Source: Limibacillus sp.
Lineage (GTDB): Bacteria > Pseudomonadota > Alphaproteobacteria > Kiloniellales > CECT-8803
Assembly: GCA_037379885.1 (NCBI GenBank)
Contig: JARRJC010000010.1
Span: 1 to 64,000, forward strand
DNA: 64,000 nucleotides
Direction of reading: 5' to 3'
Below are positions 60,424-64,000 of this stretch, one piece after another. The position numbers and the translations under genes are program-made. The notes below the pieces were generated by a model that ran no database searches, was not told the DNA's origin, and saw only the letters and a list, made by a program, of their open reading frames with translations. Every line of letters begins with the position of its first letter. The first letter of the stretch is position 1.

Positions 60424-62472
60424 ATGCCGGGGAGCCAGAAAGAGACCAAGGTTGCTGCAGCGCAAGAGCAGCGGAGCGAAGCGGACAACAACGGCGGGCG
60501 CGACCGCCCCTGGCTGTTCCGCACCTACGCCGGCCACTCCACCGCAGCGGCCTCCAACGCGCTCTACCGCAAGAACCTGGAGCGGGGCCAGACCGGCCTT
60601 TCCATCGCCTTCGACCTGCCCACCCAGACCGGCTACGACTCCGACCACGTGCTGGCGCGCGGGGAGGTCGGAAAGGTCGGCGTGCCGGTCAGTCACATCG
60701 GCGACATGCAGACCCTGCTGGAGGGCATCCCCCTCGACCGCATGAACACCTCCATGACCATCAACGCGACCGCGCCCTGGCTGCTGGCGCTCTACGTCGC
60801 GGCGGCCGAGAAGCAGGGCGTGGCGCGCGAGAGCCTGACCGGCACGACCCAGAACGACATCATGAAGGAGTACCTTTCGCGCGGGACCTACATCTTCCCG
60901 CCGCAGGCCTCCATGAAGCTGACGGCCGACAGCATCGCCTTCACCTACCGCGAACTGCCCAAGTGGAACCCGACCAACGTCTGCTCCTATCACCTGCAGG
61001 AAGCGGGCGCGACGCCGGTGCAGGAGCTGGCCTACGCGCTGGCGACCGCGATCGCCGTGCTGGACGCGGTGAAGGCGTCGGGCCAGGTGCCGGAGACGGA
61101 CTTCCCCAAGGTGGTGGGCCGCATCTCCTTCTTCGTCAACGCCGGTCTGCGCTTCGTGACCGAGCTCTGCAAGATGCGCGCCTTCGTCGACCTCTGGGAC
61201 GAGATTTGCCGGGAACGCTACGGCGTGGAGGAGGAGAAGTACCGCCGCTTCCGCTATGGCGTGCAGGTCAATTCCCTGGGCCTGACCGAACAGCAGCCGG
61301 AGAACAACGTCTACCGCATCCTGATCGAGACGCTGGCGGTGACGCTCTCCAAGAAGGCGCGGGCGCGCGCCGTGCAGCTGCCCGCCTGGAACGAGGCGCT
61401 GGGCCTGCCGCGTCCCTGGGACCAGCAGTGGTCGCTGCGCCTGCAGCAGATCCTGGCCTACGAGACCGATCTTCTGGAGTACGGCGACCTCTTCGACGGC
61501 TCGCCCGTGATCGACGCCAAGGTCGAGGAGCTGAAGGAAGCCGCGCGCGAGGAACTGGCCCGCATCGACGAGATGGGCGGGGCCATCGCCGCCGTCGAGA
61601 ACGCCTACATGAAGGAGCGGCTGGTGGAATCCAACGCCCGCCGTCTGGCCGCCATCGAATCGGGCCGCCAGACGGTGGTGGGCGTGAACGCCTACACCTC
61701 AGCCGAGCCCTCGCCGCTCTCCGCCGGGGAAGGCTCGATCCTGACCGTCGATCCCGAGGTCGAGGCCGCGCAGGTCGAAAGCCTGAAAGCCTGGCGCGCC
61801 GGGCGCGACGGGGCCGCCGCCGAGGCGGCGCTGGCCGAGCTCTCGCGGACCGCGCGCGAGGGCGGCAACATCATGGAGGCCTCCATCGCCTGCGCCCACG
61901 CCGGGGTGACGACCGGCGAGTGGGGCGACGCGCTCAGGAAGGTCTTCGGCGAGTACCGCGCGCCGACCGGCGTCGGCCGGGCCGTCGGGCGCTCAGGCGC
62001 CGCCGCCCAGGCCATCGACGAGGTGCGCGAGGAGGTGGCCGCGCTTTCAACGCGTCTCGGCCGCCGTCTCAAGATGCTGGTCGGCAAGCCCGGCCTCGAC
62101 GGCCATTCCAACGGCGCGGAGCAGATCGCCGTGCGCGCCCGCGACTGCGGCTTCGAAGTGGTCTACGAGGGCATCCGCCTGACCCCCGCGCAGATCGCCA
62201 ACGCGGCGCTGGAGGAAGGCGTCCACGTGGTCGGGCTCTCGATCCTCTCAGGCTCGCACCTGCCGCTGGTGAAGGAGGTTCTGCGCCTTTTGGCCGAACA
62301 GGGTCTCTCCGACCTGCCGGTGGTGGTCGGCGGGATCATCCCGCCCGAGGACGCCGCCGAACTGAAGGCCGCCGGTGTCGCCGCCGTCTACACCCCCAAG
62401 GACTTCGACCTGACCGGCATAATGGCCGCCATCGTCGAAATCGTGGGAGCAGGCGCGAAAGAGGCGGCCTAG
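60424..62472 (+). CDS. ecm: Ethylmalonyl-CoA mutase (B12-dependent)
   Basis: The 682-residue enzyme has an N-terminal TIM-barrel mutase domain (LFRTYAGHSTAAASNALYRKNLERGQTGLSIAFDLPTQTGYDSDH) and a C-terminal B12-binding domain with the D-x-H-x-x-G motif in KPGLDGHSNGAEQIAVRA. VVVGGIIPPEDAAELKAAGVAAVYTPKDFD follows. It converts ethylmalonyl-CoA to methylsuccinyl-CoA. Methylmalonyl-CoA mutase is the close paralogue, but the shorter single-chain length and position facing ccr-mcd favour Ecm (MeaA). It overlaps the convergent VOC gene by four bases. Confidence 0.93.
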   Translation: MPGSQKETKVAAAQEQRSEADNNGGRDRPWLFRTYAGHSTAAASNALYRKNLERGQTGLSIAFDLPTQTGYDSDHVLARGEVGKVGVPVSHIGDMQTLLEGIPLDRMNTSMTINATAPWLLALYVAAAEKQGVARESLTGTTQNDIMKEYLSRGTYIFPPQASMKLTADSIAFTYRELPKWNPTNVCSYHLQEAGATPVQELAYALATAIAVLDAVKASGQVPETDFPKVVGRISFFVNAGLRFVTELCKMRAFVDLWDEICRERYGVEEEKYRRFRYGVQVNSLGLTEQQPENNVYRILIETLAVTLSKKARARAVQLPAWNEALGLPRPWDQQWSLRLQQILAYETDLLEYGDLFDGSPVIDAKVEELKEAAREELARIDEMGGAIAAVENAYMKERLVESNARRLAAIESGRQTVVGVNAYTSAEPSPLSAGEGSILTVDPEVEAAQVESLKAWRAGRDGAAAEAALAELSRTAREGGNIMEASIACAHAGVTTGEWGDALRKVFGEYRAPTGVGRAVGRSGAAAQAIDEVREEVAALSTRLGRRLKMLVGKPGLDGHSNGAEQIAVRARDCGFEVVYEGIRLTPAQIANAALEEGVHVVGLSILSGSHLPLVKEVLRLLAEQGLSDLPVVVGGIIPPEDAAELKAAGVAAVYTPKDFDLTGIMAAIVEIVGAGAKEAA

Positions 62473-62843
62473 CCCCACGCGTTCCCCTTTTCCTCCAGGT
62501 CCGGGCGCTGCGGGTTGACGACGCAGAAGCGGTGGCCGCTGGGGGCTTCGAGGACGGTCCAGGACTTGATCGCCGCGACGTCCCGCGCGCCCAGGGCCTT
62601 GAGGCGCTCGATCTCGGCGGGGCGGTCCGTCGCCTCGATGTCCAGGTGGATGCGCGGTTCGTGATCGACGCATTGCAGCAGGACGCGGATCTGGTCGGGC
62701 GGCGTCTCCAGCGCCCAGTACTTGCCGTCCTCGTCCAGTTTGCCGAGCCCGTAGCCGAGAGCTGCGCTCCAGAAATGGGCAGCCTCCCGCAGGTCGTCGG
62801 TCTTGCAGTCGATCACCAGCACCCCCAGGCGTGACTTGTGCAT
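62469..62843 (-). CDS. VOC/glyoxalase-like protein
   Basis: The 124-residue protein carries two short beta-alpha-beta-beta-beta units of the vicinal-oxygen-chelate fold. Unit 1 is RLGVLVIDCKTDDLREAAHFWSAALGYGL; unit 2 is HLDIEATDRPAEIERLKALGARDV followed by TVLEAPSGHRFCVV. It resembles the Glyoxalase_6 group, whose reactions are mostly unknown. It is convergent with ecm but does not look like methylmalonyl-CoA epimerase. ATG 62843 is supported by an AGGAG upstream; the longer frame to 62999 is not credible. Confidence 0.82.
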   Translation of the reverse strand: MHKSRLGVLVIDCKTDDLREAAHFWSAALGYGLGKLDEDGKYWALETPPDQIRVLLQCVDHEPRIHLDIEATDRPAEIERLKALGARDVAAIKSWTVLEAPSGHRFCVVNPQRPDLEEKGNAWG

Positions 62844-62986
62844 CTCATATCTCCTGTTCTGTTTGTGACGCGAGCTTACACCAAGCGCGTCTCCGCCGCC
62901 GCCCTGCTTGCTCTTGACGGGCCGCCGCGCCACACTGCGCCGCAACAAGGACCAAAACGGCCAACCGGGGAAGAGAAGACGCCGCC

Positions 62987-63745
62987 ATGACCGCCGCAAA
63001 GCAACTGCGCGTACCCGACATCCGCGCCCGCAAGGGCGGGCCGCTGGTCTGCCTGACGGCCTACAGCGCCTCCATCGCGGCGCTGGCCGACGAGGCGGCG
63101 GATCTGGTGCTGGTGGGCGATTCCCTGGGCAACGTGCTCTACGGCTGGGACACGACGCTGCCGGTCACCCTGGACATGATGATCGCGCACGGCGAGGTGG
63201 TGGCCCGCATCTGCCGCCGCGCGCTGGTGGTGGTGGACCTGCCCTTCGGCAGCTATCAGGAGAGCAGGGCCCAGGCCTTCGCCAGCGCGGCGCGCGTCCT
63301 GAAGGAAACCGGCGCCGCCGCCGTCAAGCTGGAAGGCGGCAAGGAAATGGCGGAGACCGTGGCCTTCCTGACCGGGCGCGGCGTGCCGGTCCTGGGCCAT
63401 GTCGGCCTCATGCCCCAGCAGGTGCACGCGCGCGGCGGCTTCAAGCGCGAGAGCGATGTGGAAAAGGTGATCGCCGACGCCAAGGCGATCCAGGAGGCCG
63501 GGGCCTTCGCCCTGGTGCTGGAAGGCGTGACGCCGGAGGTCGCCAAGGCAGTGACCGAGAAGACCGCCGTCCCCACCATCGGCATCGCCGCCGGGGAAAG
63601 CTGCGACGGCGAGATACGCGTCACCGAGGACCTGCTCGGCCTCAACCCCAGCCCGCCGCCCTTCGCCGAGACCGACAAGGCGCTGCGCCCGGCCATGCAG
63701 GCCTGCCTCGCCGCCTTCGCCAAGAAGGCCCGGCGCGAAGGCTAA
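62987..63745 (+). CDS. panB: 3-methyl-2-oxobutanoate hydroxymethyltransferase
   Basis: The 252-residue enzyme makes ketopantoate from 2-oxoisovalerate and methylene-THF, the first step of pantothenate and hence CoA synthesis. Conserved parts are [31 protein letters not shown] (metal-binding Asp), [23 protein letters not shown] with the metal His region and [15 protein letters not shown]. The active-site GAS.CDGQ segment reads [10 protein letters not shown], slightly unusual. Length is a little short of the usual 260-280 residues but complete. panC is not adjacent. Confidence 0.93.
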   Translation: MTAAKQLRVPDIRARKGGPLVCLTAYSASIAALADEAADLVLVGDSLGNVLYGWDTTLPVTLDMMIAHGEVVARICRRALVVVDLPFGSYQESRAQAFASAARVLKETGAAAVKLEGGKEMAETVAFLTGRGVPVLGHVGLMPQQVHARGGFKRESDVEKVIADAKAIQEAGAFALVLEGVTPEVAKAVTEKTAVPTIGIAAGESCDGEIRVTEDLLGLNPSPPPFAETDKALRPAMQACLAAFAKKARREG

Positions 63746-63856
63746 CTGGCGCGAAGGATAACCAAAGACGACAAAAAGCCCTTTGCGCGGTGACGGACGG
63801 CTTTGCCTTAAATGTGCGGTGAACCCCTTTTCTGGTGAAACATCCGGGAGGCCGTC

Positions 63857-64000
63857 ATTTTCGCCTCGCTCTTGCAGGACCCGCGCACGCCCGCGCTTCT
63901 CATTCCCTTCGTGATCGCGCTGCTGGTGACCTGGCTCGGCCTGATGCTGGCCGGGCGCGGGAAGGCGGCTGACTTCTGGCCCGCGCTGGGGCTGGCGGCT
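63857..64000 (+). CDS. Start of a membrane protein, 3' partial, possible ATT start
   Basis: An open frame of 48 codons runs to the window end, beginning FASLLQDPRTPALLIPFVIALLVTWLGLMLAGRGKAADFWPALGLAA. It contains one clear membrane helix and a second starting. GGGAGG (63846-63851) precedes an ATT at 63857 with five bases between. No ATG, GTG or TTG is available in this frame after the stop at 63836-63838, so initiation at the rare codon ATT is the simplest reading. Family unknown; it follows panB by 111 bases. Confidence 0.5.
   Translation, partial: MFASLLQDPRTPALLIPFVIALLVTWLGLMLAGRGKAADFWPALGLAA

Noticed and set aside
60424-62472. Ecm as methylmalonyl-CoA mutase large subunit
   Set aside because: No small subunit is adjacent, and context with ccr and mcd favours ethylmalonyl-CoA mutase; the distinction cannot be made on motif alone.
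60963-62834. 623-codon frame overlapping ecm on the same strand
   Set aside because: It is an out-of-frame, Arg/Gly-rich shadow of the mutase gene; only the ecm frame has family motifs.
62469-62843. VOC protein as methylmalonyl/ethylmalonyl-CoA epimerase
   Set aside because: Position beside ecm is tempting, but the N-terminus lacks the HIAIAV-type epimerase pattern and resembles the Glyoxalase_6 group instead.

Overview
This 64 kb window is GC-rich chromosomal DNA from an alphaproteobacterium, most likely in or near the Rhodospirillales/Kiloniellales. That placement is an inference from gene content and order: ffs-dnaX-ybaB-recR; a CycM-like cytochrome divergent from kdsB-pheA; TIGR02302/lysA/lipoprotein/argH facing tlpA; ftsEX facing an MJ0042-finger protein; DUF2125; an ethylmalonyl-CoA pathway block; and an alphaproteobacterial-type LexA box (GTTC-N7-GTTC). 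I see no insertion sequence, prophage, CRISPR array, tRNA or rRNA. The window looks like ordinary core chromosome with a few transporter and stress loci inserted.

Layout. 1-6.3 kb: end of an acyltransferase-3 gene, an MFS exporter, a GT39-like membrane glycosyltransferase, class I fumarase, a small membrane protein and a nuclease-fold protein that has lost key residues. 6.5-15.6 kb: a YnjB/YnjC-type ABC importer with no adjacent ATPase, an acyl-CoA synthetase, an orphan TAXI-type binding protein, a GST, an M17 aminopeptidase and a GhrA-type reductase. 15.7-21.5 kb: a complete yejABEF peptide importer. 21.6-26.9 kb: hisN, a three-haem membrane cytochrome, kdsB, pheA and nudC. 27-30 kb: the 4.5S SRP RNA and dnaX-ybaB-recR. 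30.1-34.6 kb: a frameshifted DUF4139 gene, chorismate mutase, a frameshifted hisC-type aminotransferase and tyrC. 34.6-43.2 kb: DUF2125, ChaC, an MgtC/DUF4010 protein, the B12-dependent ribonucleotide reductase with a LexA box and promoter, then plsC-ydcF-ftsX-ftsE. 43.3-51.2 kb: an MJ0042/DUF3426 protein, TIGR02302, lysA, a small lipoprotein, argH, tlpA and a DUF6134-like protein. 51.2-53.1 kb: an ArsR/permease pair with matching operator-like sequences and a stand-alone DUF3892 gene. 53.1-62.5 kb: hbd, etfAB, cobO, a twin-TM protein, methylsuccinyl-CoA dehydrogenase, crotonyl-CoA carboxylase/reductase and ethylmalonyl-CoA mutase. 62.5-64 kb: a VOC protein, panB and the start of a membrane protein.

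How the genes fit together. The 53-62.5 kb block encodes the core of C2 assimilation by the ethylmalonyl-CoA pathway. Hbd handles the acetoacetyl/3-hydroxybutyryl-CoA end, Ccr makes ethylmalonyl-CoA, Ecm rearranges it to methylsuccinyl-CoA and Mcd oxidises that. ETF accepts the electrons and CobO makes the adenosylcobalamin that Ecm needs. The same cofactor is needed by the class II ribonucleotide reductase at 37.8-40.1 kb. PheA, chorismate mutase, the HisC-type aminotransferase and TyrC form a phenylalanine/tyrosine set split between two loci.

Points most worth a second look: an apparently SOS-linked class II ribonucleotide reductase; a three-haem cytochrome whose third domain lacks the Met ligand motif; a nuclease-fold protein with substituted catalytic positions; two one-base frameshifts 3 kb apart; strong RNA hairpins at the start of ynjB and over the ribosome-binding region of the DUF3892 gene; and shared operator-like motifs at the ArsR/permease pair.
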